This document shows, in pieces, positions 44,443 to 53,804 of a stretch of 64,000 nt of DNA. Within the stretch, counting starts at the first letter, position 1; each line of letters begins with the position of its first letter. The DNA is from Flagellimonas oceanensis. Lineage in GTDB: Bacteria > Bacteroidota > Bacteroidia > Flavobacteriales > Flavobacteriaceae. The translations under genes and the position numbers were made by a program. The stretch spans positions 103,870-167,869 of the forward strand of contig NZ_RZNA01000047.1 of the NCBI RefSeq assembly GCF_003992595.1, in the 5' to 3' direction. The notes below the pieces were generated by a model. That model ran no database searches. It was not told the origin of the DNA and saw nothing but the letters and a program-made list of their open reading frames with translations.

Positions 44443-45984
44443 TTATTTATCGATTTTTTGGGGTTTCAACTCCTCAAAAAAGAAATCGTCGTTGGGTACA
44501 TCAAAATCAAAACCGGTCACATTTAAATTGTTATCCGTTTCGATCTTGATGGTTCCAAAACTGAACCAGGCTTGTGGGTGGTCCCAGTGGATTTGCCATA
44601 CATCATAATTCCAATGCGTCAAGGTGGCGGAGAGCAGCGGGGAATGGGAGAATTCCAACTTCAGCTCATTGTTCTTTTCCACAATGGTGATTTCGCCGTA
44701 GACTTTGGATTCATACTTACCCACGAAATCCTCTGGTTTGATGATGGGCTCGGTGTTCAAAACCCTGCTTTTCTTTCTATCGGCAATACGGGTATCTTTT
44801 TTCAGGGCTTCATTTTTCAATTTGAGATAATCCGCGGACCAATCCTTTTCAGTGGCCACACCTAAAAACTTGTCCAAAGCGTAGTATGTTGCTGCCATAA
44901 TAGGGCTTTTGGGTCCGTTGGTCAGAACAACAACGCCCAAATTTTCATCTGGAACCATAGTGATGGCCGTGATCATACCATCATATCCACCGGTATGACC
45001 GACCTTTAATCGTCCTTGATAGTCACTCAAGCCCCATCCCAGGCCATAAGCGTTAAAATGTTGGTTGAAGTCATTGGAAACGGTATGGTCCACATAATGG
45101 TTGTTATGAGGGGTCCAGACCATATTTCTTGTACGTTTCGTCAAAAGGGTGTCTTTACCAATGATCCCATGGTTCAAGTTGAAAATCATCCATTTGGAAA
45201 TGTCCGAAACGCTGGAAATGAGTCCGCCCGTGGCCGCTACATTGTCCCAATTGGCCCATGGGATGGCGTAGTTCTGGTCGTTTTTTCTGGCGTGTGGGGT
45301 GGCATAATTCCCCTTACTGTCCAAATCATTGATGGATGAAATGGTCCGGTCCATTCCCAAGGGTTCCAAAAAACGTTCTTTTACATTGGTTCCCCAGCTT
45401 TTTCCGGTAACGGTCTCAATGAGTTCCCCTGCCGTAATGAACATTAAATTGGAATATCCGTAGCCTGCCCTGAAATCGTATGCCTGCGGAACGTATTTGA
45501 AGTGCTTTATCAGTTCTTTGGCGGGCAAATTGGATTTGTACCAAATATTGTCCCCGCTATAAGTGCCCAAACCGACTCGGTGGCTCAAAATATCCCTGAT
45601 CGTGGTATTGTCGCTGACCCAAGGGTCGTACAATTCAAAATAGGGCAGATATTTCTTGACCTTGTCGTTCCAATCCAACTTGCCTTCTTGTACCAACATC
45701 CCAATAATAGCAGTGGTAAACGCTTTGGAATTGGATGCAATGGCATATAAAGTGTTCTCATTGGGTTTTTTATTTTCCCCAACTTCCAGTACACCATAAT
45801 TTCCCGTAAAGACCAGTTGACCGTCCTTTACAATTCCAATGGATGCACTCGGTACATCCCAATCCTCCACCATTTTGGTAAAATAGGCATCCATGGCCTC
45901 GAGGTGGGGATTGGTGGTGGATTGTGCTTGTAGGTTGTGGGAAATCAGATAAAGGACAACAAGAAAAAATCTAATCTTTTGCAT
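44443..45984 (-). CDS. exported serine hydrolase (class C beta-lactamase fold) with C-terminal domain
   Basis: 513 aa with a signal peptide (MQKIRFFLVVLYLISHNLQAQ). The catalytic SxxK is in AIASNSKAFTTAIIGML near residue 85, the YxN in GYGYSNLMFITAGELIE near 175, and HTGGYDGM near 345 stands for the KTG-like motif. The C-terminal ~110 residues (KPEDFVGKYESKVYGEITIVEKNNELKLEF) look like a DUF3471-type lipocalin-like domain. Such proteins are D-aminopeptidases, esterases or peptidoglycan enzymes; true beta-lactamase activity is unlikely. Single gene. Confidence 0.92.
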   Translation of the reverse strand: MQKIRFFLVVLYLISHNLQAQSTTNPHLEAMDAYFTKMVEDWDVPSASIGIVKDGQLVFTGNYGVLEVGENKKPNENTLYAIASNSKAFTTAIIGMLVQEGKLDWNDKVKKYLPYFELYDPWVSDNTTIRDILSHRVGLGTYSGDNIWYKSNLPAKELIKHFKYVPQAYDFRAGYGYSNLMFITAGELIETVTGKSWGTNVKERFLEPLGMDRTISSINDLDSKGNYATPHARKNDQNYAIPWANWDNVAATGGLISSVSDISKWMIFNLNHGIIGKDTLLTKRTRNMVWTPHNNHYVDHTVSNDFNQHFNAYGLGWGLSDYQGRLKVGHTGGYDGMITAITMVPDENLGVVVLTNGPKSPIMAATYYALDKFLGVATEKDWSADYLKLKNEALKKDTRIADRKKSRVLNTEPIIKPEDFVGKYESKVYGEITIVEKNNELKLEFSHSPLLSATLTHWNYDVWQIHWDHPQAWFSFGTIKIETDNNLNVTGFDFDVPNDDFFFEELKPQKIDK

Positions 45985-46107
45985 GGAATTGAATTTATGA
46001 AAACCGGTTCCCTTCAGGTGGTTCGATTGTTTTCATAAATATAGTGGATAATTTCCCAGCTTGTGCAATCAAAGGATTTTCAGCAATGTTGCATGGGTAT
46101 GCACAAT

Positions 46108-47085
46108 TTAGTCCGTTACGGCTTTTTTCTGCTTGATGGCTTTCATGATGATTGGCGCGTGGATACGCGAATTCTCGATAAACCATTTATGGGTTTCCAT
46201 TCCTCCACAGATGACACCGGCCAAAAATAGACCGTCCACATTGGTCTCCATGGTTGCTGGGTCGTAGGTCGGGAGTCTTTTTGGGTCGTCCGACAAAGTG
46301 ATGCCCAGTTTTTCCAAAAAAGCAAAATTGGGACGATATCCGGTCAGTGCCAGCACAAAATCGTTTTCCAAGGTAACTTCCCCTTCTGGAGAGTTGATGA
46401 CGATTTCATGGGGTTTTATTTCCTTGACGGTTGAATTGTAGTAGGCTTCAATACTGCCTTCTTCAATACGGTTGATGATATCCGGGCGTACCCAATATTT
46501 TACGCGTGAGCCCACTTCGGGACCGCGAATCACGAGGGTTACCTCTGCACCTTTCCGCCAACATTCCAAAGCCGCATCTATGGCTGAGTTACTCGCACCG
46601 ACCACCACCAGTTTTTGACTGGCATAAAAGTGCGGGTCGTTATAATAATGGGATACCTTAGGCAGATCTTCTCCGGGAACACCTATCTTGTTGGGCAAGT
46701 CGTAGAACCCAGTGGCAACCACTACGTTTTTGGCCTGGTATTCCTCTTTATCCGTCTTGACCAAAAATGTGTCTCCTTGCTTTTCGGTATCCAGTACCTT
46801 TTCAAAAAGATGGATGTTGAGCTGGTTGGAGGTCACGATCCTACGGTAATATTCCAAAGCCTCATTGCGCTTGGGCTTGGCCTCTTTACTGATAAAAGGG
46901 ATTTCGTCTATCTCCAATTTTTCGGAAGAGGAGAAGAACTGCATGTTCATGGGATAGTTGAACAAGGAGTTCACGATAGGTCCCTTTTCTATAATGATAT
47001 AGGAAATGCCCTGTTTTTTGGCTTCGAGGCCACAGGCGATTCCGATGGGGCCACCCCCAATGATGACAACATCAAATTGCTGCAT
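46108..47085 (-). CDS. ypdA: YpdA-type putative bacillithiol disulfide reductase
   Basis: 325-aa flavoprotein. FAD motif VVIIGGGPIGIACGLEAKKQG at the N-terminus, a second Rossmann motif KLVVVGASNSAIDAALECWRKG for NADPH near residue 160, and DGLFLAGVICGGMETHKWFIENSR near 290, which is characteristic of YpdA. No CxxC redox pair is present, as expected for this family. YpdA reduces oxidised bacillithiol in Firmicutes and some Bacteroidota make bacillithiol, so the role is plausible but not shown; no bsh gene is in the window. Overlaps rpe by one base. Confidence 0.9.
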   Translation of the reverse strand: MQQFDVVIIGGGPIGIACGLEAKKQGISYIIIEKGPIVNSLFNYPMNMQFFSSSEKLEIDEIPFISKEAKPKRNEALEYYRRIVTSNQLNIHLFEKVLDTEKQGDTFLVKTDKEEYQAKNVVVATGFYDLPNKIGVPGEDLPKVSHYYNDPHFYASQKLVVVGASNSAIDAALECWRKGAEVTLVIRGPEVGSRVKYWVRPDIINRIEEGSIEAYYNSTVKEIKPHEIVINSPEGEVTLENDFVLALTGYRPNFAFLEKLGITLSDDPKRLPTYDPATMETNVDGLFLAGVICGGMETHKWFIENSRIHAPIIMKAIKQKKAVTD

Positions 47086-47744
47086 TATGCTATTTCTTCT
47101 TTTAGTTTTTTAATGGTTTCGGTCGGATTGGCACTTTTGAAAACAAAACTGCCCGCGACCAAAACGTCCGCCCCATGATCGACCAATTTCTTGGCATTGT
47201 CCGCATTTACGCCCCCATCGATTTCAATCAAGGTGTTGGCGTTTTTACGATTGATCAGTTTTTTTAAATCAGCGACCTTTTGATAGGTGTTCTCGATAAA
47301 GGATTGTCCTCCAAAGCCTGGGTTAACGCTCATCACAATCACAATGTCGATATCCTGAATGGTATCTTCCAATAGTTTTATAGAGGTATGGGGATTGATA
47401 GCTACCCCGGCTTTCATTCCCTCTGCTTTTATGGCTTGCAAGGTTCTGTGCAAATGAGGACATGCTTCGTAATGAACCGTCAAATGATTCACCCCTAAAT
47501 CCGCGAATGTTTTGATGTATTTGTCTGGGTCAACAATCATCAAGTGGGTGTCCAATGGCTTTTCAGCATGCTTGGCGATGGCTTGTATCACTGGCATTCC
47601 AAAGGAAATATTGGGTACAAAAACACCGTCCATCACATCCAAATGGAACCAATCGGCATCACTTTGGTTTACCATTTCTATTTCTTGTTGAAGATTGGCA
47701 AAGTCAGATGCCAGCAGCGAAGGAGCGATCATTGATTTGTTCAT
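47085..47744 (-). CDS. rpe: ribulose-phosphate 3-epimerase
   Basis: 219-aa TIM-barrel enzyme interconverting ribulose 5-phosphate and xylulose 5-phosphate in the pentose phosphate pathway. Motifs: IAPSLLASDFANL (N-terminal strand), WFHLDVMDGVFVPNISFG with catalytic Asp and metal His, DTHLMIVDP, VMSVNPGFGGQSF and IEIDGGVNADNAKKLVDHGAD. The start is either Met 47744 or Met 47732 (MIAPSLLASDF); the -7 element at 47749-47756 is so close that the second is attractive. ypdA follows with a 1-bp overlap. Confidence 0.97.
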   Translation of the reverse strand: MNKSMIAPSLLASDFANLQQEIEMVNQSDADWFHLDVMDGVFVPNISFGMPVIQAIAKHAEKPLDTHLMIVDPDKYIKTFADLGVNHLTVHYEACPHLHRTLQAIKAEGMKAGVAINPHTSIKLLEDTIQDIDIVIVMSVNPGFGGQSFIENTYQKVADLKKLINRKNANTLIEIDGGVNADNAKKLVDHGADVLVAGSFVFKSANPTETIKKLKEEIA

Positions 47745-47748
47745 GTTA

Positions 47749-47756
47749 CAAAGTTA
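47749..47756 (-). promoter_or_regulatory. -7 element TAACTTTG for rpe-ypdA
   Basis: Exact TAnnTTTG on the minus strand, only 4 bp before Met 47744. Either translation starts at Met 47732 or the message is nearly leaderless. Confidence 0.5.
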
Positions 47757-47780
47757 GCCAATTACGGCCATCCTTAAACG

Positions 47781-47810
47781 AAAAAAACTCCGGTAATCAG
47801 CCGGAGTTTA
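47781..47810 (-). terminator. terminator after rpoD
   Basis: ACTCCGG and CCGGAGT form the stem with a 7-base loop. On the minus strand seven T follow the stem, so it ends the rpoD transcript, about 120 bp after the stop codon. Confidence 0.8.
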
Positions 47811-47931
47811 TTCATCAATCAAAAAACGAACAGTCATGATAAACTGTTATATCTTACTAAATTACAACTTTCCTGCCAAAAATCAAATTTAAGGATAGTT
47901 TAACTGTAACTTAGGGGGTGTTTTTTACACT

Positions 47932-48795
47932 TTACCCCAAATATGTTTTCAAAATCTTGCTTCTGGAGGTATGTTTTAACCTACGGATTGCTTTTTCCTT
48001 GATTTGACGAACCCTTTCCCTGGTAAGGTCAAAAGTCTCGCCGATTTCTTCCAAGGTCATGGAATGTTGTCCTGCCAAACCAAAATAAAGTCTGATAACA
48101 TCAGCTTCACGAGGGGTAAGGGTCTCCAATGCACGCTCGATTTCGGTACGCAGGGAATCGTGCAAAAGTTCCTTATCCGGGTTAGGCGATTCACCACTAC
48201 GCAATACATCGTAAAGGTTGGAATCCTCACCATCGATCAAAGGTGCGTCCATGGATACGTGGCGACCTGAGTTTTTCAAAGATTGCTTCACGTCTTCCAC
48301 GGTCATGTCCAATTCTTTGGCAATTTCCTCTGCGGAAGGCGGGCGCTCGTGCGCTTGCTCCAAGAAAGCGAATGTTTTGTTGATCTTGTTGATGGAACCA
48401 ATCTTGTTCAAGGGCAAACGAACAATACGGGACTGTTCAGCCAAGGCTTGTAGAATGGATTGACGGATCCACCAAACGGCGTAGGAAATAAATTTAAATC
48501 CACGGGTTTCATCAAAACGTTGTGCGGCTTTGATAAGTCCCAAGTTTCCTTCATTGATCAAGTCAGGAAGTGTCAACCCTTGGTTTTGGTACTGCTTTGC
48601 CACAGAAACCACGAACCTAAGGTTGGCTTTAGTTAATTTTTCCAAGGCTACTTGGTCTCCCGCTTTGATTCGCTGTGCCAACTCCACCTCTTCATCGGCG
48701 GTAATCAAATCCACCTTACCGATTTCCTGCAAATACTTGTCCAACGATGCGGTTTCCCTATTGGTAACCTGTTTTGTAATCTTTAACTGTCTCAT
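47932..48795 (-). CDS. rpoD: primary RNA polymerase sigma factor (RpoD/SigA)
   Basis: 287 aa, the short Bacteroidota housekeeping form without region 1.1. Region 1.2 is [18 protein letters not shown]. Region 2 spans about 50-120: [61 protein letters not shown]. Region 3 starts [27 protein letters not shown], and region 4 near 225-285 ends with the helix-turn-helix [31 protein letters not shown]. It recognises the TAnnTTTG -7 elements seen throughout this window. Single gene between its own terminator and the pnp terminator. Confidence 0.96.
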   Translation of the reverse strand: MRQLKITKQVTNRETASLDKYLQEIGKVDLITADEEVELAQRIKAGDQVALEKLTKANLRFVVSVAKQYQNQGLTLPDLINEGNLGLIKAAQRFDETRGFKFISYAVWWIRQSILQALAEQSRIVRLPLNKIGSINKINKTFAFLEQAHERPPSAEEIAKELDMTVEDVKQSLKNSGRHVSMDAPLIDGEDSNLYDVLRSGESPNPDKELLHDSLRTEIERALETLTPREADVIRLYFGLAGQHSMTLEEIGETFDLTRERVRQIKEKAIRRLKHTSRSKILKTYLG

Positions 48796-48864
48796 CTAAA
48801 AAATCCCTTCAAATTAAATTTGTGAACCGGAGCTCATTAGGTTATACGTTCAAAAAACCAAAAA

Positions 48865-48886
48865 GTTACATTTTGGTTACATTTTT
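48865..48886. repeat. adjacent 11-bp direct repeats upstream of rpoD
   Basis: GTTACATTTTG (48865-48875) is followed directly by GTTACATTTTT (48876-48886). They lie about 70-90 bp before the rpoD start and just beyond the pnp terminator. The 11-bp period puts both copies on one face of the helix, as for a regulator site. Confidence 0.55.
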
Positions 48887-48889
48887 TTT

Positions 48890-48919
48890 TAAAAAAACCC
48901 CGAGGTGTTTCCTCGGGGT
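48890..48919 (-). terminator. terminator after pnp
   Basis: CCCCGAGG (48898-48905) pairs with CCTCGGGG (48911-48918). On the minus strand the stem is followed by seven T. It is 30 bp after the pnp stop. Confidence 0.92.
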
Positions 48920-48948
48920 CGTTTTTATAGTATGGGATGGTGTTGAAA

Positions 48949-51171
48949 CTAATCCCTTCTTGGTTTTCTGTCTCGGTTGCCACCTCTGCGGTCGCCACCA
49001 CCTCTACGGTCACCTCTATCATTTCTAGGTGGACGTTCTTTATAACCTTCAGGTTTTGGCAACAGGGCTTTTCTTGATACCTTTTCCTTTTTGGTCCTCG
49101 GGTCGATACCGAAGTATTTCACATCAAAAACATCGCCCATGTTCACTACATCGGATACGTTTTCGGTACGTTCCCATGCCAATTCGGATACGTGAAGCAA
49201 TACTTCGTTCCCCGGTGCTTCGGTGTATTCCACCACGGCTCCAAAGTCAAGCATTTTGATCACTTTCACTTCGTAAACACTTCCCACTTCAGGTTTGAAC
49301 ATCAAGGCATCGATTTTGGCCAATACGGCGTCGATACCATCTTGATCTGTACCAAGAATCTCCACAATACCTTCTTCGGTATCCGGATCTTCGTTGATCA
49401 CAATAGTAGTATTGGTCGTTTTCTGAAGCTCTTGGATTACTTCACCACCTTTTCCGATAAGAGCGCCAATGTATTCACCAGGAATGATTCTGGTCACAAT
49501 TTTTGGTGCGTAAGATTTAACTTCTTCTCTTGGAGCGGCAATCGTATCGGTAAGTTTGCCCAAAATGTGCATTCTACCATCTTTCGCCTGCATCAAAGCT
49601 TTTACCAAGATTTCGTAAGAAAGTCCTTTTACCTTAATATCCATTTGGCAAGCTGTGATACCATCTGCAGTACCGGTCACTTTAAAGTCCATATCTCCCA
49701 AGTGGTCTTCATCGCCCAAGATGTCGGATAGTACGGCGTATTTACCAGTTTCCGTATCGGTAATCAATCCCATTGCGATACCGGAAACAGGTTTTTTCAG
49801 CTGCACGCCGGCATCCATCAAGGCCATGGTTCCTGAACATACGGTAGCCATGGAAGATGATCCATTGGATTCCAATACTTCGGAAACTACACGAACGGTA
49901 TATGGACAATCCTCTGGAATCATTCCTTTAAGGGCGCGTTGTGCCAAGTTACCGTGTCCTACCTCTCTACGTGAAGTACCACGGATGGGTCGAGCTTCAC
50001 CAGTTGAGAAAGGAGGGAAATTATAATGCAAATAGAATGTTTCCTCACCTTCGTAAGATGGCATGTCTATTTGGTTGGCTTCTCTGGATGTACCCAAAGT
50101 AACGGTCGCCAAAGCCTGTGTTTCACCACGGGTAAAGATGGCGGAACCATGTACAGAAGGCAAATAATCAACTTCGCACCAAATTGGGCGAACATCCGTT
50201 GTTTTACGACCGTCCAAGCGAAGTCCTTCTTCCAAGGTAAGGTTCCTGACCGCTTCTTTTTCGGCTTTATGGTAGTATTTGGAAACCAAGTCACCGATTT
50301 CCTCCAATTCCTCTTCGGAGAAAGATGCTTTGATTTCTTCCTTGATTGCGGCAAATGCCTCGCTACGTTCTTTCTTGGATGAACCAGCTTTGGCGACTTC
50401 ATAGACCTTATCGTAGGCCATGTCGTGTACCTTTTTCTGAAGCTCTTCGTCCTCAGCTTCTGGTTCGTACTCACGAACTTCTTTTTTACCGAAAGCTTCG
50501 GCCAGTTTTTCCTGTGCAGCACATTGTGCTTTAATGGCTTCGTGGGCAAATTTGATGGCCTCTACCATTTCCTCTTCGGAAATCTCGTCCATTTCACCTT
50601 CTACCATCATTACAGAATCTGCAGAAGCACCGATCATCATGTCAATGTCGGACTCTTTCAATTGTTCTCTGGTCGGGTTGATAATGAATTCACCATCAAC
50701 TCTACCTACGCGAACTTCTGAAATGGCACATTCGAACGGGAAATCCGAAAGTTGAATGGCAGCTGATGCGGCCAATCCAGCCATAGCATCCGGCATAACG
50801 TCTTCGTCATGCGACATCAACTGAATCATCACTTGTGTTTCGGAGTGATAATCCTTCGGGAACAATGGTCTCAAAACCCTGTCCACCAAACGCATGGTCA
50901 AAACTTCCCCATCACTAGGTCTGGCTTCCCTTTTAAAGAAACCACCAGGGTAACGTCCTGCAGCAGCGAATTTTTCGCGATAATCCACGGTCAATGGTAA
51001 AAAGTCCACATCCGCAGCTTTGTAATTGGAGACAACTGTACACAATAGCATACACTTGCCAGATTGGACAACAACAGAGCCATGGGCCTGCTTTGCCAGT
51101 TTTCCGGTTTCGATAGAAATCTCTCTACCGTCACCAAGGTCTATGACCTCTTTGAATGTCTTTGGAATCAT
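48949..51171 (-). CDS. pnp: polyribonucleotide nucleotidyltransferase (PNPase)
   Basis: 740-aa 3'-to-5' phosphorolytic exoribonuclease. Two RNase PH domains: residues ~1-230 ([41 protein letters not shown]) and ~315-550 ([65 protein letters not shown]). A KH domain (~560-620; [15 protein letters not shown]) and an S1 domain (~630-700; [20 protein letters not shown]) follow. The last ~30 residues are an Arg/Gly/Asp-rich tail with RGG-like repeats, extra to the E. coli type. Downstream of rpsO on the same strand. Confidence 0.98.
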   Translation of the reverse strand: MIPKTFKEVIDLGDGREISIETGKLAKQAHGSVVVQSGKCMLLCTVVSNYKAADVDFLPLTVDYREKFAAAGRYPGGFFKREARPSDGEVLTMRLVDRVLRPLFPKDYHSETQVMIQLMSHDEDVMPDAMAGLAASAAIQLSDFPFECAISEVRVGRVDGEFIINPTREQLKESDIDMMIGASADSVMMVEGEMDEISEEEMVEAIKFAHEAIKAQCAAQEKLAEAFGKKEVREYEPEAEDEELQKKVHDMAYDKVYEVAKAGSSKKERSEAFAAIKEEIKASFSEEELEEIGDLVSKYYHKAEKEAVRNLTLEEGLRLDGRKTTDVRPIWCEVDYLPSVHGSAIFTRGETQALATVTLGTSREANQIDMPSYEGEETFYLHYNFPPFSTGEARPIRGTSRREVGHGNLAQRALKGMIPEDCPYTVRVVSEVLESNGSSSMATVCSGTMALMDAGVQLKKPVSGIAMGLITDTETGKYAVLSDILGDEDHLGDMDFKVTGTADGITACQMDIKVKGLSYEILVKALMQAKDGRMHILGKLTDTIAAPREEVKSYAPKIVTRIIPGEYIGALIGKGGEVIQELQKTTNTTIVINEDPDTEEGIVEILGTDQDGIDAVLAKIDALMFKPEVGSVYEVKVIKMLDFGAVVEYTEAPGNEVLLHVSELAWERTENVSDVVNMGDVFDVKYFGIDPRTKKEKVSRKALLPKPEGYKERPPRNDRGDRRGGGDRRGGNRDRKPRRD

Positions 51172-51355
51172 AAAAATAATCTTACCCCACCTTTGAGGAA
51201 GGGTTGTTAAACATTTGGTCTACCGCCATCCGGGCGGTCGGGTTGTGTTGTTGTTGTGTGTGCCAGGGGCACTTGACCAATGAAAAACTATTTTGTAGCT
51301 TTTTGTGTTTGCCCGATTTCCCGGGACTTTCTGTTGAAACATGTTCAACCAAAAC

Positions 51356-51381
51356 AAAGGGGAAGCCTAAGCCTCCCCTTG
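51356..51381. terminator. terminator after rpsO
   Basis: AAGGGGAAGC and GCCTCCCCTT form a stem with a short TAA loop just after the rpsO stop. T-richness on the minus strand is only moderate, so readthrough to pnp is possible. Confidence 0.7.
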
Positions 51382-51386
51382 TGTTT

Positions 51387-51656
51387 TTATTTTCTAATAT
51401 TCAATTCCTTGATCAAGGAACGATATTTTGCAATGTCTTTTTTCTTCAGGTAATCCAAAAGACTACGTCTTTTACCTACCAATGCCACCAAAGAACGCTC
51501 AGTGTTGTAATCTTTATGGTTCTTTTTAAGGTGTCCTGTCAAGTGGTTGATACGGTGCGTGAACAAAGCGATTTGTCCTTCCGTAGAACCGGTGTTGCTC
51601 TCAGAGCCGCCGTGTTTCTTGAAAATCTCGGCCTTTACTTCTTTTGTTAAATACAT
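51387..51656 (-). CDS. rpsO: 30S ribosomal protein S15
   Basis: 89 aa from ATG 51656 (MYLTKEVKAEIFKKHGGSESNTGS), the normal size. Binds 16S rRNA and helps form the central domain. GSTEGQIALFTHRINHLTGHLKKNHKDYNTERSLVALVGKRRSLLDYLKKKD is the family signature. The frame stays open upstream to 51758, but an exact -7 element (51709-51716) lies inside that extension, so the short form is correct. pnp follows after a terminator-like hairpin, the common rpsO-pnp order. Confidence 0.98.
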   Translation of the reverse strand: MYLTKEVKAEIFKKHGGSESNTGSTEGQIALFTHRINHLTGHLKKNHKDYNTERSLVALVGKRRSLLDYLKKKDIAKYRSLIKELNIRK

Positions 51657-51708
51657 TCCAATATTATTTAAATGATTTTTATGTATTGATTGACCTTCAA
51701 TCAGCGTG

Positions 51709-51716
51709 CAAAGATA
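51709..51716 (-). promoter_or_regulatory. -7 element TATCTTTG for rpsO
   Basis: Exact TAnnTTTG on the minus strand, leaving a leader of about 45 nt before ATG 51656. The leader could hold an S15 autoregulatory site, though none is recognisable. Confidence 0.6.
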
Positions 51717-51767
51717 GGCTTTTATTTGAATTTTAAAGACTTCTTGCCGATTTTCCATTGGTAAAAC

Positions 51768-51797
51768 AAAAAAGCCCCGAATTTCGGGGCTTTTTTT
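51768..51797. terminator. terminator after accD
   Basis: GCCCCGA and TCGGGGC form the stem with a 3-base loop and flanking A/T runs, directly after the accD stop. Confidence 0.9.
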
Positions 51798-52656
51798 AAT
51801 TTCTTACAGGTTGATTGGTAATCAAATCTATGTACAGATTGATTTTTTTCTTCAAGTCCCTACGATGGGTAATGAAGTCCAAAAAGCCGTGTTCTTTCAA
51901 AAACTCGGATGTTTGGAAGCCATCGGGAAGATCTTTTCCTGTGGTGTCCTTTACCACCCTTGGTCCAGCAAAACCGATCAGTGCACCGGGTTCGGCAATG
52001 TTGATGTCCCCCAACATGGCGTACGAAGCGGTGGTCCCTCCTGTGGTCGGATCTGTACATAACGAGATGTACGGAATCTTTGCATCGGCCAACTGGGCCA
52101 ACTTGGCGGATGTTTTGGCCAATTGCATCAAGGAAAGTGCAGCTTCCATCATACGTGCACCTCCGGATTTGGAGATCATCACAAATGGAACCTTCTTTCT
52201 TTTGGCCACATCGATGGCACGCGATATTTTCTCGCCTACCACACTGCCCATGGAACCTCCGATAAAAGCAAAATCCATACAGGCCACGACAATGTCCTTG
52301 CCCTGGGATTTACCTACTGCGGTTCTCACAGCATCTTTTAGCCCTGTTTTTTTCTGGGCAGCTTTTAGACGGTCGGAATACTTTTTGGTGTCCTCGAACT
52401 TCAAAGGGTCCTTGGATGTCATTTTCGTGTCAAGTTCACTGAACTTGTTGTCATCGAAAAGGATTTCAAAATATTCCTTACTGCCTATGCGCACATGATA
52501 ATCATCTTCTGGACTTACATAGAAGTTTTTGGCCAAATCCTCGGCCTCGACAATCTTACCGGTAGGGGATTTGTACCACAGCCCCTTGGGGGTGTCTTTC
52601 TTCTCCTCGGTAGCGGTCTGTATTCCTTTTTCCTTTCTTTTAAACCAAGACGACAT
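51796..52656 (-). CDS. accD: acetyl-CoA carboxylase carboxyltransferase subunit beta, zinc-ligand-free form
   Basis: 286 aa. With AccA it moves CO2 from carboxybiotin to acetyl-CoA, giving malonyl-CoA for fatty acid synthesis. The crotonase-like core is clear: [74 protein letters not shown]. The N-terminal zinc ribbon of the family (two CxxC pairs) is altered: KSPTGK at residues 29-34 and VSPEDDYH at 47-54 stand where Cys pairs are expected, leaving Ser, Thr and Asp. The fold may persist without zinc. The gene follows fbaA by 28 bp and is probably co-transcribed. Confidence 0.97.
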   Translation of the reverse strand: MSSWFKRKEKGIQTATEEKKDTPKGLWYKSPTGKIVEAEDLAKNFYVSPEDDYHVRIGSKEYFEILFDDNKFSELDTKMTSKDPLKFEDTKKYSDRLKAAQKKTGLKDAVRTAVGKSQGKDIVVACMDFAFIGGSMGSVVGEKISRAIDVAKRKKVPFVMISKSGGARMMEAALSLMQLAKTSAKLAQLADAKIPYISLCTDPTTGGTTASYAMLGDINIAEPGALIGFAGPRVVKDTTGKDLPDGFQTSEFLKEHGFLDFITHRRDLKKKINLYIDLITNQPVRN

Positions 52657-52684
52657 GCAATCAATATTTAGTTAGATTAAAGGC

Positions 52685-53752
52685 TTACAAGGTGTTTACG
52701 TTGTTCAGGTCTTCGAAGGCCTTTTTTAAACGGGCGATAAAGGTTTTTTCTCCTTCACGAAGCCAAACACGTGGATCATAGAATTTTTTGTTGGGTTGGT
52801 CATCCCCATCAGGGTTGCCGATTTGAGTCTGCAAGTAATCCGCTTTACCTTGGATGTAATCACGAACACCTTCCAAAAATGCATATTGCAAATCGGTATC
52901 GATGTTCATTTTGATGACGCCGTAACCAATGGCTTCCCTAATTTCTTCTACAGTGGAACCGGAGCCTCCGTGGAATACAAAATCTATATGGTTGTGCTCC
53001 ACACCGTATTTCTCTGTAATGAACTCTTGGGAGTTCTTAAGGATTTTCGGAGTCAGTTTTACGTTACCCGGTTTGTATACCCCGTGAACGTTACCGAATG
53101 CCGCTGCAATGGTAAACCTAGGGCTGACTTTTGAAAGCTCTTCGTAAGCAAAGGCTACTTCTTCGGGCTGGGTATATAATTTGGAATCGTCAACATCGGT
53201 GTTGTCCACACCATCTTCTTCACCTCCGGTGATTCCCAATTCAATCTCCAAAGTCATGTCCATTTTGCTCATGCGCTCCAAGTACCCTTTGCAGATTTCA
53301 ATATTTTCCTCGATCGGCTCTTCGGAAAGGTCGATCATGTGTGAACTGAACAATGATTTGCCAGTTTCTTTGTAATACTTTTCGCTAGCGTCCAATAGCC
53401 CATCGATCCAAGGCAACAATTTTTTGGCACAGTGGTCTGTGTGAAGGATTACGGTCGCTCCGTAAGCTTCGGCCAATTGATGAACATGTTTTGCGCCGGC
53501 AACTGCTCCCAAAATGGCAGCTTTTTGGTCTTCGTTTGATAGACCTTTACCTGCATTGAACTGAGCTCCTCCGTTAGAGAATTGAATGATTACGGGAGAG
53601 TTCAATGTGGCGGCGGTTTCCATTACGGCATTGATACTGTCCGAACCGATTACGTTTACGGCCGGAAGTGCATATCCGTTCTCTTTTGCATGGTTGAAAA
53701 TTGCCTGTACTTCGTCGCCGGTAGCAACCCCGGGCTTGATATTGTGGGACAT
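52685..53752 (-). CDS. fbaA: class II fructose-bisphosphate aldolase
   Basis: 355-aa zinc-dependent aldolase splitting fructose 1,6-bisphosphate in glycolysis and acting in reverse for gluconeogenesis. Zinc ligands and substrate motifs: VILHTDHCAKKLLPWIDGL near residue 105, LEIELGITGGEEDGVDN near 175, AAAFGNVHGVYKPGNVKL near 220, and FHGGSGSTVEEIREAI near 263. This is the longer, E. coli-like class IIA. Starts at ATG with an exact -7 element 30 bp upstream. First gene of an fbaA-accD pair. Confidence 0.97.
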   Translation of the reverse strand: MSHNIKPGVATGDEVQAIFNHAKENGYALPAVNVIGSDSINAVMETAATLNSPVIIQFSNGGAQFNAGKGLSNEDQKAAILGAVAGAKHVHQLAEAYGATVILHTDHCAKKLLPWIDGLLDASEKYYKETGKSLFSSHMIDLSEEPIEENIEICKGYLERMSKMDMTLEIELGITGGEEDGVDNTDVDDSKLYTQPEEVAFAYEELSKVSPRFTIAAAFGNVHGVYKPGNVKLTPKILKNSQEFITEKYGVEHNHIDFVFHGGSGSTVEEIREAIGYGVIKMNIDTDLQYAFLEGVRDYIQGKADYLQTQIGNPDGDDQPNKKFYDPRVWLREGEKTFIARLKKAFEDLNNVNTL

Positions 53753-53782
53753 AGTTATATTGGTTTCGAATTAAATAGGAAA

Positions 53783-53790
53783 CAAAAGTA
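53783..53790 (-). promoter_or_regulatory. -7 element TACTTTTG for fbaA-accD
   Basis: Exact TAnnTTTG on the minus strand, 30 bp before the fbaA ATG. Confidence 0.55.
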
Positions 53791-53804
53791 ATAAAATATT
53801 TGCT

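Noticed and set aside
46615..47178. 187-codon open frame on the plus strand
   Set aside because: Antisense to ypdA and rpe, both well supported.
51657..51758. 34-residue N-terminal extension of S15
   Set aside because: Contains the rpsO -7 element and makes the protein longer than any usual S15.
51815..52498. 227-codon open frame on the plus strand
   Set aside because: Antisense to accD with no recognisable domain or start context.
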